Of a DNA stretch of 60,000 bases, positions 12,813-24,703 are shown in pieces (position 1 is the stretch's first letter; the number at the start of each line of letters is the position of its first letter). The position numbers were made by a program, and so were the translations under genes. The notes beneath the pieces are model-generated. The model saw nothing but the letters and a program-made list of their open reading frames with translations, was not told the origin of the DNA and made no database searches. The DNA comes from Membranipora membranacea (taxonomy: Eukaryota; Bryozoa; Gymnolaemata; Cheilostomatida; Membraniporidae), in the NCBI GenBank assembly GCA_914767715.1, contig OU612066.1:30356283-30416282 (forward strand), given 5' to 3'.

Positions 12813-13529
12813 TCAATTGGTTTGAGCCGGCATCGTCGCTCCCTCCGGTCCGGCTGCCATGCAGCGGTTGGCCATCCTGCTGAACTTAGTGTAACCAAGC
12901 GTTGTGAGAATTCCTAAAGAAGTTGTTAATGTTTCTTCCTGGCAGCCTCTCTCGATTGGCCCTTGCCCACTTCCTCCTGATTTCATTGATCCTGTGACTT
13001 CAGCAGTCAGCGTGAGACTGGGATTTCTTGCGTATTGGTTTGTCCACCACACACAACCAGAAGCTCTCGGAGAATTGCCCTTTTGCAACTTCCCAAGGTA
13101 GTTCTGGTGTTTGGCATTGAGTGTTCTAGCTAAAACATGAAAATTCAAGGTCTGTTAATTTACACCAGCTGTGAAAACAATGGAGCAAGAGACAAACTGT
13201 CATGTGGCTGCAAAACTTTCAATAAAAACAGATCCGATGTGTAAGGGATGTGATTCGGATATCTTACATATTGCGTAGTGCTGTCCTCCAGGCGCAGTAA
13301 CTGCTGCCTCTACAGGCTCAGTCTCTCCTTGCTCTCCATCTGCTTCTCTTTCTTGTTCTTCCTCCACTCCCTCCTGCTCGGCTACATGGTGTCTCTTCTC
13401 CTCCTCTTCCTCCTCATCCTCCTCCTCCTCTTCCTCCTCTTCCTCCTGCTGGTTCTCTAAGGCCTCCCTGTCAAATTCAGTATCAAGGTTAGTCTCGTCG
13501 TTCTTTTCCAGGTCAGTTATCATATCCAT
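12813..13529 (-). CDS. Unrecognised acidic protein, two possible exons
   Basis: An ATG at 13529 opens a frame rich in Glu and Asp (MDMITDLEKNDETNLDTEFD, then long E runs over residues 25-60). At about 13269 a possible donor (AT followed by GTAAGA) ends the exon in phase 1. A pyrimidine-containing acceptor TTTTAG at about 13137 would continue in phase as SRTLNAKHQNYLGKLQKGNS and run to a TGA near 12815. The poly-Glu part comes from CTC/TCC-type repeats, and in the other strand gives a spurious Leu-rich frame. The second exon has no recognised domain. It lies directly upstream of the transposase-like remnant in the same orientation and might be its N-terminal part. Expression is unsupported. 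Confidence 0.3.
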
Positions 13530-14460
13530 TGTGTCGTGTGTTGTTAAGTTGTTCCAGGTCGGTTCTCTGTCATTTGCTCATCTGTATCTCCGCTGGGGTT
13601 TTCCTTTTTGATGGTTCAGGAGCATCAGATGCTAGGCAAAAGATTTAAACATTAAACATACTTAATCAAAATCAAATTTTGAATCAAACAGATAAAATGA
13701 AAATAGAATATTAATTTCTTCTCAGGTTCAATAACCTTGGCTCAGCTCCATTGCTCTATTCGTTTCCGCTTGTTTAGCTAGGTGCTGTAGGGCATAACAC
13801 GCTGTATGCCTTATTGAGTGGCAATTGAACTTAAATACCAATTTCTTGAAGTGGCGAGTGTTCCTCTTGGGGATTTTTTTGTGTTTATTTCTCCCAAGAG
13901 TGTTGAAAGACTGCTGATTTCTCCAACGTACACAGAAAAACTGCTGATTTCTCCAGTGTACATTAAAAAGTGTCTTTTTCTCCATTAAGCAAAGATTTTA
14001 TATCAAAGAACTACCTGTTTTGCGAACTAATCAATTAAATCAAATTTAATCAATTAATTAAATTAAAGAGAGAGGTGCATAATAAACAAAGAGTGTAACA
14101 AAAAGGTGTTTTGAAGGAAATAATAAAAGCTGAACAGACATGTTGATTACTCCATCGGCAGATATAAACAATAGCCAATACATTCAAAGCTTCTTAACCA
14201 TACCAGAGTTTGTTTTTTGGTATAGATTTACATGTTGACGATTAAATCTGTTTTTTTGCAGAGACGACTAGCCCAATATAAAACATTGCTGGAATCGGAA
14301 ACTTATTACCACATGTTAATAAATATTTTTGGTGTCTGCAGAAGGAATATTATGTTGCTTTGGAAATAGAAAGCTACTAACACTGACTTAGCAAAATGAG
14401 ATTGTTAGTTTGCTGCTAGCAATCATTAAATCCCCTTGGACAAAGTAAAATTATTCTTTG
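13530..14460. other. Spacer with a short repeated block
   Basis: A minus-strand open frame at 13728-13985 holds two near copies of a W-R-N-Q-Q unit, produced by a duplicated CTGCTGATTTCTCCA motif at about 13910-13960. It has no recognised domain and is probably not a gene. Nothing else was identified. Confidence 0.35.
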
Positions 14461-14597
14461 GCTTACCATACTTTATCCTTTGGGGCAGGTATATGTTATT
14501 GCCTGTATATCCAAGCAATAAAATAATAAGAGTGGAGACATTGGAATAACACTCATTGCAGAACAAATATCCCCAATTGCTTCTCAGCAGTTCACAG

Positions 14598-14659
14598 CAC
14601 ATATTAATTTCCCCGTTATCATGAGAATGTTTAGGAAGACGCTGAGCCATAACTTCTAA
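14598..14659 (+). pseudogene. Third, diverged copy of the transporter's last exon
   Basis: After an acceptor-like TTCACAG, 62 bases read in the same phase as the last exons of both transporter copies and end IMRMFRKTLSHNF then TAA. Compare IMRMFGKPLSQ at the two other loci. About 130 bases of the preceding intron (from about 14464) also align with the left and right arms. No other exons of this copy were found, so it is a relic. Its greater divergence suggests an older duplication. Because this frame is kept while the alternative frame is broken, it supports the reading of the last exon as membrane helix 12. Confidence 0.6.
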
Positions 14660-15296
14660 CTACTGGTCACAGTGAGAGAAAACTGACCATCAGCTAAAAA
14701 TAGAGTACATGTCACAAACCCAATTACAGAACATCGCAGCATCAAATACAGTCCAGCAGAACATTTGAACGAACACAGTCAAAATAATTAAGATTAGATT
14801 AGATTCATTTATTTGCTAATAATATAGTCAATGCCACATCACAATGATGGTGTTGGAATGTCTTTTTTTTTTAAATTGTTTATGCTATTACATGATCCAA
14901 GTATAGAAAATCTATCATAAAGGCTATTTTTGCATTCATAAATATTTTAGAAAATCTACTCAGTAGTTAACAGTTGTAGTGTAATGTTTTCATCGATCTT
15001 ACTTGATATATGTATGTCTCTGTATCTTTTAAGCCTCATAGCATGAAACAAAACAACCAAAACCACATTCCTCCTCAAATTGATCTTTGTACTATGAAAT
15101 ATTCGACGACAGACACCCTATTCCATTTACCATGTTTCACCTACTAGTTTTGTCCTCCAATTCAATCCTTTATATCACACCATCGACATCAGTATCATAA
15201 GATCCTGCTCTAAATAATGTGAGGGGCTAAGAATCGGAATCTACAATCGATACTGTTGCTTAAACCAGTGTGGGACATTGATCAATCAGAATTTGG
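14660..15296. other. Non-coding spacer
   Basis: The first 40 bases still resemble the 3' flank of the transporter copies. The rest has no recognised gene or repeat. Confidence 0.35.
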
Positions 15297-18200
15297 CGTG
15301 CCTAAACCTATCTTGCCTGAGGCTCAAAAAGATGAATGACGCATTTCCGGTATGATGCCATAATTCAGATGAATTAACATTCCCATTACTTAAATACTCT
15401 TGATCTGGTTACCTACCTATACTGGGTCAAGATTGATAGGGGGATTGGAAATTGGTATATATTTAGCTTAAATTCATTTGACTGAAAGAAGTTTTTTGCA
15501 TGGATGTGTAAAATACACTCTCCCAACACACCCAAGTGCCACTCACAACATTGAACCACTTTTATATACTTTTCCTGTGGATTCAAACTCATATCAAAAA
15601 CAGTGGACTATATTAATTTGGAGTTCTCGGCTCTCATGTTGCTAAAATAACTCATTTGACTTTATACCTGCAAGCTTTTTTTGGGACTATGATCAACAAT
15701 GGAGAAATTCAAAAATGCAGAAATTCTCAACTGCATAGGAAAATAATTTTATTCTTGAGATTGCTCAGTTAATTTTGACCATCAATCATTGTCATCACTC
15801 TTATTCAATGCCGAGATGTTACAAGGGTGAGTAGTAGAGATCATGAATAAATTACGATGCTTTCTCCTGGTTAACTCTTGATGGAGTATAACCTGCGATC
15901 TATGAACCATAGGAGAGGTTACCGCAGAGATGTTACGATTATGTATATTGACGTGCCCCATTGATGTCTTTGAAGCCAACAATAGGTCAACATGTGAATA
16001 TTGTGTTTGATGGACTTGTCTTAGGTCCATCAAAAGAGAGGAACTTATTAATGTTTATTTCATCACAGTACACACTGCGAACAGGTGTGTGTATGCTTTA
16101 GGTAAACAGGGTAATGCACAGATTTAACCTTTGGTGTTAAGCCTTATGAGGCATTAAATCAACATAATTATGGTTGATTGATATCAATTAATATGTCTAA
16201 ATATGAATATACTAGCCTAGCCCTAGCCTTCCTAGAGAAACCAAAATATTGGATAAATAATACTTTAACATCTGAATAAAACCAATCACTCTCTTAATAA
16301 TAAATGAGGCTGATAATGATGTGATGATATCGGAAACTGACGTTATAATTATACATACGAAAGCAATAACTCCAGAAACCAATGTAGCGTTAAAAATACT
16401 GATTATGATAAATCCAGAAATATACCAATGGATAACTTAATTATTCAGAGTTGTCATTCAGAGATTTGATAATCAACTCCCTCTGAGGGTGTGCAGGCTT
16501 TATAAGCTCTGGCTCAGCGGCTTTCCAAACATCCTCATAATTGTCAGGAACAAAGTAAGTGCTGTGAACTACAAGAGAAACAACTTGGGTATGATTATGT
16601 AATGAGTGTCGTTTCAACGTGCTAAAATATATAAGCTATTACATACACCTACCATAGGAGTAAATATATGCAAAAATAATTAGTTGAGCATGTCATTGGG
16701 ATGTGTGGGAATTCTTTGGGCTTATGTAGTACAGTAGCTTGGAACCTGAGTGTTTCATTTTCTGATCTGGGCAACTCCTTGTGTTACTCTTGATTTTGGT
16801 AGGGATCTGACAATACTGTAACAGCAGTTCTCTTAGTCAGACTTTTAAAATGCAATAACTATCTCTAATTAACAATAACATCAGCACATGATTTGCTGGT
16901 ACCTACCGCTGTGAGATATACGAATCCCATGCTGGTTGTTGCCCATGGAAAACCAACCAACTGAGTGGTTATACCAATCAAAGGCGGTCCTGACATGGAT
17001 CCAATTGCCCAAGCAAAATTAACTGAGGAAGAAACAATGGCATATGTATTCAGACTGTCTGTCCTATGCCCATTAGCCCTGAAAATAAGCATCGAATAAA
17101 GAACATAAGCATATTATATATTGTTATGGAAATCATAGGGGAAAACAAATAGGAATAAGCTAAAGTGAGAATAAGAGAACATGAGAATAAATTTACATTT
17201 ATCACCATGGATATTCTATTTATCATATCAGGGCAGCCCCAAAACTTTCAAGTATATACGACGGTTTTCACAACTAAAAGTATTTTTGTGCTGGAAAAGA
17301 TTAAACAAATATAGTTTAATCTCTCAAATTATTTTGCGCATGAATGATTTCCATTGTCATCTGAATAATCTAAATTTCAGTGAACTGCTAATATAGTAGA
17401 CTGAGGTGGCTGAATTGCGAACAATTGTCTTCCAACAAAATCAGATAGAATGCTCATATAGCGAAGCCTGTGAGACAATGCCTAAGATACCAAAACTCAG
17501 TGTAGCAGTCATTGGCAAATTCACAAAAAAAGTAGCCACTCTTAAAATATTTAGGTCTTGCATCCAACGAGAATCCAGACAGCTTGTTGCTGATACATGA
17601 ATAAGAACTTACAAAGCAAAATTCACCAGTGCCTGGTATACTGGAACCATGATAAGAGGTTGGATAAAACCGACTCCTCCAAGCATCATTACTGTCATCG
17701 GCAGATAACTGAAGCATTAAATATATAAATTATATTTTTGAGGTAGCTATTGTGGTTAAGGAGTCCAACCAGATCATTCACAGGTTAATAATGCTTCCTG
17801 ATCGTTTGTGAAAAACAAACAATCTTAGGCTACAAGGTGTTACTGGAAGGCACAACCAATATGGAGAAGTTTGCAGAAAATGGTTCATGAATTAAAAATT
17901 ACCAGTGCCCGGCGTTAAGCATCATAAGTGAAAATTTTCGTTTTTGGTTGAATTTAATTCAGTAATCTAAACACAAACACCTACTTTTTATTATTGAAGA
18001 GAGGTGCGAGAATCGGACTCGGACACATGAGGAAGAAGCAAATTACGAATAGTGGTGAAATCATGAATATTGTGGAGTATATATAACCCTGTGTGACAAA
18101 ATTGAAAATATAGGAATGTTGATATTGTTATACTCATTTTATGGTGATCTCAAGGCCCTTTTTTCTGTTCAGAATCTAAAGGAAAAGGATGGCTTTGTAG

Positions 18201-20100
18201 ATATTGCTGTGTGGTTGTTGATTTTGCTCACATGATTGGGCTGTAAGATTATTAAGTAAACATGTTTCTATGTTGTCTCATGTTTGTCCTTGATCCCTTA
18301 TGTCACAAATAATTATTAATCATCCATTTAATCAAATATCATAAAGACTATGGTAATCTGCAAAATTAATTCACAAACAGTGTGAGGCACCACTGTGAAT
18401 ATTATTGTCACAGTAACTCAGAATGTCGTTCTCTAATCTACAGGGCTGCCATCATGTAAAATATTTCTGCTCAAACAAACTGCTGTTTTCTGTTTATAGT
18501 TCCTAGGTAATTTTGTCCTGTGTTTGTTGTATGTGATATCATAACTGTTCCTTCACCTATACCTCTCATGCATGGGCTTTGAATATGGCATAAATGACTT
18601 TTTGAATAACTGTGAGATTCATAACTTACCCTATTAGTTATTGTTGATGCGACAAGATTACCAAACATATACGTCAGTGGTACCAGACAAAAATATAAGC
18701 TCCAAGTTGAAATTGGCACATCAAACTGTGGGGAAAACAAACATTAATCTTAATTGCCAATGCATATTTACCAAACAATTCCCATAAATGTCACTGTGAT
18801 AAGAATGGTTAATGGTTATATACGATAGAAACTTTCTACGGTCAGCCTCAAACCCTTGGTAACCTTACAGGCTACGTTGACTGTTAACTCTGTGGGCTAT
18901 AAACTCTATCATGGTTTGGCATAAGTGGTATTTCATGTGAAGTCATCTGCGAAAAGATATTTTTGCTCTTTTCATGTACATCAGAATTTGCAATCACTTA
19001 CTGTTCTGACAACCCAATCACCCATCATAGTTGTGAAGCCAGCCATTCCATAATTTGCAGAGGCTGTCAGCATCAGTAGTATGAGTACACCTGGCAATTT
19101 GATGTAGTTGCTCAATCCCTTCATTTTCCGGCCAAGATTTACATCAGCTATTTCAAAACACCGAATCACAGACAGTTAATGCCTTTGCAATCAAATTTCA
19201 GACAAAATACGAAGGGATTGAAATAGAAACATGTTATCTGCTAACTGTCAAGCATCAAAAGTAGGTTACCCTTTATTGTGATAAATGACCACACACTGTA
19301 CACAGTACACAAGGTAACTCGCTTATGTCTTCCTGTGAACGTCTTAACAGTCTAGCAGAGTGCATAAGCTAACTCACTTAGATTTGGAACGAAGAATATA
19401 CACGGTATGACGCTTACGCAGACTATGGCTCCAATCACCATAAAGCTGAATTCGAATCCAACCAGCTAAAATAACCAAAATAATGCATCATGACATTGAC
19501 AGCCAAGTTTCTCTGTAAAAAAATTATTGATGGACTCAGGAAATGACCAAATTTAAAAAATTCTGATATTGAAGAGTAGTAAATGAAGGATAAACAGCAA
19601 CATGTAGGTAATCCATACCTCTATTAAAGCACTTCCAATGAGCCCTCCAAGAAGATAACCCATACCGATTGCCAATTCTATCCAACCCTACAAAAAGGCA
19701 TAGCAAGATATGCGGACTTTGGACTAAAAGACATTGTTCCACACAAGAATCTGCACATGAGGTACAGTAACACTACCAGCAGGTTCCACCCTTAAAATCC
19801 ACCATAAATTACTTTTTTTACTTGGAACGTTTCTGCACTGGATTAGGCGTAGTAATATCTGGCCCACAGAGACAAATCACATTTAGTGAAATTAACTATC
19901 ATTCAAAAGGTTTTAATTCCTGCCTGTCATGGTAGTTCAAATCCATGTGAAGCATTACTGCTAAGAATTATTGCTGTATATCATTAATTGTCTCGCTGAC
20001 TTATGGATTGATATGATCAAATGGTCATGAAGCGTTTGAGCCAAATGCTCCCAGTTATTGACATCTGACGGGTGACTTGAATTTTTTTAAATTACAATCA
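15297..20100 (-). repeat. Right arm of the inverted segmental duplication
   Basis: This is the reverse-complement partner of about 310-5450. Similarity begins next to the shared AACCTATCTTGC sequence at about 15300 and continues through the 3' flank, exons 11-4 and intron 3. Beyond about 20100 the left partner no longer matches, although the intact gene continues to 21519. Confidence 0.75.
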
Positions 20101-21519
20101 TGAGATGTTAAAGTGAGGATTTGAAACTCACTTTAGAAGGAAAGCCTTCCATAAGCATGTAAAATAGAAAAAATCGGACTACTTGTTCTCAAATTAGTGT
20201 TCAAGGTGATGCATGACTATGTAAATAATCCATATAGAATAAATTATCATTGATATTTATGTAGAGGTGAAAAGTTCTGCCGAACACTGCAACCTGTAAT
20301 GGTGTAATGATTTTCCTGAGGATTATGTATAAAGATAAATTACGAAGGAATATAAAAAAATTAACTTTATAATGATAAGAAATAGTAGAAATATCTGTCC
20401 ATGTCTTTATTGTACTCACAAACAATGTAGCATTAGTATAAGTTTTGGACTGCATGAGTATGGCAGTGCAGGATACATTTAATAATATCGCTCCAGATCC
20501 TGAAATCGTCCTCAGTAGGGCAAAAAGCGCAAACAATATCCATGGTTGTTTCAGATACGCAACTAACCTTGAATGATAAAGAATCATTCAAGAGTATATG
20601 CACAAGAGTGAAAACAAAATGGCACTAGGAAAATCTCACCTTGCATCTCAACATGCTTTAAAGCGCACTTTTGACAGCTAGCAAACATCGATATGGCTCA
20701 TCAAAACCAGACAGCGTGCTCTTCTTAATTGAAAAAATTGAGATAATAAGCCCATATTAATCTCCAGACTTTTCTGAGTTATTAAAATACGTTATATAAT
20801 GTTCTGATCCCATCCCAAAAAGTGACTAGTAGTGAAAGCTAAAATCAAACTGTCATTTCTTTTAGTGAAACAAGTTGACATAATTAATCTTACCCAAATA
20901 ACACTGATGAGATACCACAGACTGCAGCTCCTATCATCATCGACTTTTTGGCAGTAATTTTTCTGATCTATTAACCATAAAATCAAACCTTCAAACATAT
21001 TCAATGATATCATTTAATTTAGTTTTATATACAGAAAAGCTGTTCTCAATGCAACAAGGGTTAGAAATCTTTCACACTTAAATCCCAACACAACTGAGTC
21101 ACTAAATGTTGAGGACCTCATTCTAGTGATATCAGGATCTGTTTTGGGGGATGAGCTGATGAAACTACAGCTTTGCATGAAGTGGTAATCAAAAGTTCCA
21201 AAAAATACCAATCATCACAACACTAGTAGAAATTCTTGATGCTTACCAGTGTTGGACAGAGTAGCCCGAAAATAAAGCGACCTAAATCATAGCATCCCAT
21301 TACAATCCCAGTTTGATATTCTAGTAATCCTCGCCTCTTTGCCTCAAAATTGAAGAAGGTGACCGGCATACTATCCACACTAAGTCCCAACATGTTGGTG
21401 GTGAGTATTGCCAATATAATCATGGTCTCCTTTAGTTTTGAGCCTGATGTTAATCCTTTACGCTCAACTATTTGTTTGTCATCTTCATTTAGCAGTTGGT
21501 CTTGTTCTTCAGCTGACAT
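16500..21519 (-). CDS. SLC18B1-like: SLC18B1-like MFS transporter, intact copy
   Basis: Eleven coding exons join in compatible phases: 21519-21247, 20967-20894, 20567-20420, 19687-19619, 19465-19378, 19147-19002, 18725-18630, 18088-17985, 17708-17613, 17078-16903 and 16561-16500 (1332 bases, 443 residues plus stop; family members are about 450). All introns are GT-AG. The start is the ATG of MSAEEQDQLLNEDDKQ, a charged cytosolic N terminus before helix 1 (ETMIILAILTTNMLGLSVDS). Landmarks matching SLC18B1 include KRRGLLEYQTGIVMGCYDLG, IELAIGMGYLLGGLIG, and in exon 10 LNTYAIVSSSVNFAWAIGS with GPPLIG. The family carries amines or polyamines into vesicles in exchange for protons. A CCACAG acceptor 30 bases upstream of the ATG suggests a spliced 5' UTR. 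Exon 8 uses donor GTAGGT. The last junction has tandem donors and acceptors (see findings). The substrate is inferred from family only. Confidence 0.82.
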
Positions 21520-23642
21520 ACTGTAGTGACTTGCTCTGCTTGTAGATGCTGTGGATGAACATAATTGTTTAATGATGATGACTCTCTGATATAGGAGAGT
21601 GATGAGTTGTATCGAATTTAGAATATCCCATTGATTTTGTACTCAGATCATGCCAAAATTTCACATGGATGTGTTTAAAGCATACAAACTGTTGAATTAG
21701 CGTTCACATAAACATTTCTTCACCATTCACACTCACAGAGCCATTCTGACCATGCGTCTGATTCACAATTTCTACCCTTCAGTTACTGGGTGTATGTGAC
21801 CTGATCGATCGCAGCTAATGTCTCACTGGTTTTTAGGATCATGAGTAAAAGATTATCAAAGCATTTTAGATGAATGATTGAATATGGTTCGAGAATAAGA
21901 GTCTAAAACCCTAAGTATATTTCAAGTAAGTGTTGGAATTCTGACTAAAGTTCCGGTTCCTCCAATCATTCTAGGATTAATGCATTCGGATCGATCTATA
22001 TACTTATTATTGGTAACGGGTATCAACAGATGTATGTAAGGGTAAATCTAAAATGTATAACCTCAGATGAAGCCTAATTAAATGTTTGATCTGGTTTGAT
22101 CCAAGGTCAAAGATCTAACTTTAACCTCAATATACAGATTTACCCCTATTCTACACATGATTCAAATGTTCAAATATCCTTGGAATGTTTTCTATCTGCT
22201 ATTATCAAACACAAATCAACAGCGAGTTAACATTACACAAACTTACGTAGGTTAAGAAATTAATGGTATAGTGGTAAATAAACTGACAGGGGTACGTAAC
22301 AAGGTATAAACCAGGCTGCTAGGAGTCTACTCATGGTATTTACTACCTTTTTTGAGCAGGGAGTTACTGGAACTGTTTACATTTAATTCATACTGGATTT
22401 GATTGGAGGGGTATGCTGGTACGTTTATTCAAAATAATATAATGATACATATTGCTCATGCTACTTAATAATATGATTAAATTAGATGCTTACTAAAATT
22501 GCCTCTAATGATACAAATATTCTGAGGGTAAGAAATCAAGCATGTCCAGCCGTGACTCAACTGCAAGATATATTTGAAACCTACCAAGCAATGAACTAAT
22601 GGATACACCCCAGGCTAGGCATCTCTTTGACCAGTTCAACATTAATATGACATTTAAAATCCAACATTTGAGTCAATTGCCTGCTGATTGTCAGCTCTGA
22701 TGATATCAGAGTGATTACAAGAAAGGCAAACTGTGGAATAATCCAAAGTTTCCTAAAATCTGTGACAGATGATCCCCTCATAAACACTTACTTGACTCCT
22801 GACTTGTTCTGCTTTTTTCTCCTGATGATGTATTTGCTGGGGGATGATATCCAGATTCTCCAAATGTCTACTTATGTGGCACACTCCTGTTTAGAAAAAG
22901 ATATTAGTTTCTTTGTATCTGCGATATTTGCAAATGCTTTGTATGGTTAGATCTCACTGTAACAGCAGTTGTTTGATCACTCAAACTAAATCAGGACATG
23001 TCTTTATGCAGCTACCCAGTATCTGGATCTGAGGTCGCCTTGAACTTGACAAGCAGCGTTCAAGATGTCGGCCTCTCTTGGACGCGTAAAGGTGCTGGGT
23101 GATAATCATTTGATGGATATTTATGCACAGCCTTTTTTTACCGCATTCTTTCCAAACATGCTGGTATGAGTGGGTACTAAAGCATCAAGAAGATTTGGCT
23201 GCGTTATATATTTTCAGTGCCCAGCCTTAACTGACAAGAACTATATGATCTTATGATGTGGTATTTGGTCGCCTCAGTTTGGTTGAGAGAAATGGCGATG
23301 GGTTCGAGTCTACACAACTAGATGGAAATCCATGTCCTGCCATTATTGGCCGTAATAAATGATGCAAATGCCTAGTACCATTGTATCATTGTGCAGTTTG
23401 ACCATTGCCGCAATATCAGGTCATATATGTGTACCAACCATAGCGGTAAAACATTGATACACCACCTGCCTCCAATTTACCTTTACATGCAAGAAGATAT
23501 GGGGCTCTAACTGGTGTGCACTGTTGGGGCAGAACACCCGTGAATCCTAATTTAATCAACTTAAATAGACTTCACCGAGCTTTTATAGATTCATTTTATT
23601 TATTGCTCAAAATAGCTTATCTGTTATTATAATACATTACGT
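21520..23642. other. Upstream flank of the transporter, non-coding
   Basis: The transporter's promoter and 5' UTR probably lie here but could not be placed. Around 23255-23340 there is an A-box-like CTCAGTTTGGTTGAGAG and a B-box-like GGGTTCGAGTC only about 20 bases apart, which is too close for a normal tRNA. No other gene was recognised. Confidence 0.35.
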
Positions 23643-24133
23643 GTTATGAGTTCACAATATATATTTTGCCGGGCTCTCTCTTTGAGTCTGAGTGTCTCCC
23701 TCTACGGTATACTTGACCAAAACCGCCAATTTTTCCCACATAAGACCCCCAGTGCCAGTAACGATGGCGGTTTTGGTCGATCGAAACCGCCAATAAAGAA
23801 TTCTTATATAAGACAGGTTGTCGCATACACAGCAGCAAACAGGAGAATTGTCTATACCAACATCCGACACAATAACAACATCCAATATCTTTGCCAGCAT
23901 CATCATCAGTACACTCAAACCTCGACTTGAGGACACGCAGTTACCATCCACTGCATCTCACCTCGAATCGATCTCGAAATAAATCTCAGTTATTTAAAGT
24001 CAAAAATGCTCAGGTGAAGTTTTCTCCTCCTACAAATATATTCAAATCTAAATTCTATTCTTAATACCGGTGCCACCCTAACGCCAGAACCGTGACAACC
24101 ATGACAATGCAATAAAGGTGGCGCCAACAGAGA
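23643..24133 (+). mobile_element. LTR-like sequence with primer-binding-like site
   Basis: The stretch starts TGTTATGAG and runs to CCATGACA (about 24106). TGGCGCCAACAG, which resembles a tRNA primer-binding site, lies at about 24118. In between are a TATA-like TATATAAGACAG (about 23804), polyadenylation-like AATAAA motifs (about 23978 and 24111), and a 14-base inverted repeat (GACCAAAACCGCCA at 23715-23728 against 23765-23778) in the putative U3. A reversed, diverged piece of the same region occurs at about 27495-27545. No gag or pol follows and no second full LTR was found, so this is at best an isolated LTR with a little leader. Confidence 0.35.
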
Positions 24134-24169
24134 CAATTCTGAATTAGCATAATGCCTGACTTACACCAA

Positions 24170-24216
24170 CCCACTCTTGCGGCCGATGAACCAACTCTTG
24201 CGGCCGATCAACCCTC
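24170..24216 (+). repeat. Tandem 20-base direct repeat
   Basis: Two adjacent copies of CAACTCTTGCGGCCGAT plus AACC occur here, differing at one base and at the first position. Confidence 0.75.
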
Positions 24217-24261
24217 TTTTTACGGTAATTGAAAATCGTGTTTCAATCTTTTTTTCTTGTT

Positions 24262-24405
24262 TATTGACGTCAGCAGTTTTTTAATGTGTCTGGAACCATG
24301 CTATATAAGAGCATGGTTCACCAATGGAAAAGCATGATCTGTTTGGCGACCCTCTGGTCGACAAGCAGCGCTCTTTGTTTGCAACTTCATTCTGGAGACA
24401 GGTCA
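24262..24405 (+). promoter_or_regulatory. Possible RNA polymerase II promoter with first exon and splice donor
   Basis: A perfect CRE/ATF palindrome TGACGTCA (about 24265) is followed about 35 bases later by TATATAAGA (24303). A transcript starting 25-30 bases downstream would contain about 70 bases before GACAG|GTCAGT, a good splice donor at about 24402. The first ATGs lie at or before the expected start site, so the exon would be mostly leader. This may be the promoter of the neighbouring retroelement or of an unidentified gene; no downstream exon was found. Confidence 0.3.
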
Positions 24406-24703
24406 GTTTTTAAACATGAAATTTTACAGTTTTCATCATAATATTTTCATTTATTGTACATTAGTGATATTTATAGGGAAAAAGAACTTGCCTTATTATT
24501 TGATAATGGCACTTGGTTGGATTATTTATACCATCAACTAATTTAGTTAAATGAATTAAATTGAGCATGCATGGCATCATTAACTAGAAAGTATAACTTG
24601 TTGAAATAAGACATGCATTGTTTAGTTGAATTGCGTTTGATGTTAAACTTGATAAGAATTAAAAGGCATGCTCTTGAGTCAAGTGTTTGATCTCGAAATA
24701 AAT

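Noticed and set aside
12904-13101. Plus-strand frame MRIPKEVVNVSSWQPLS...
   Set aside because: It overlaps the minus-strand exon, which has matching splice sites and phase with the upstream acidic exon; no domain was seen in the plus frame.
13278-13460. Leu-rich plus-strand open frame
   Set aside because: It is the complement of the poly-Glu repeat of the minus-strand acidic frame; low-complexity shadow.
17454-17717. Minus-strand frame LSADDSNDAW... covering transporter exon 9
   Set aside because: Exon 9 is read in a different frame (PMTVMMLGGVGFIQP), which fits the splice phases and the membrane-helix pattern; this frame is a shadow.
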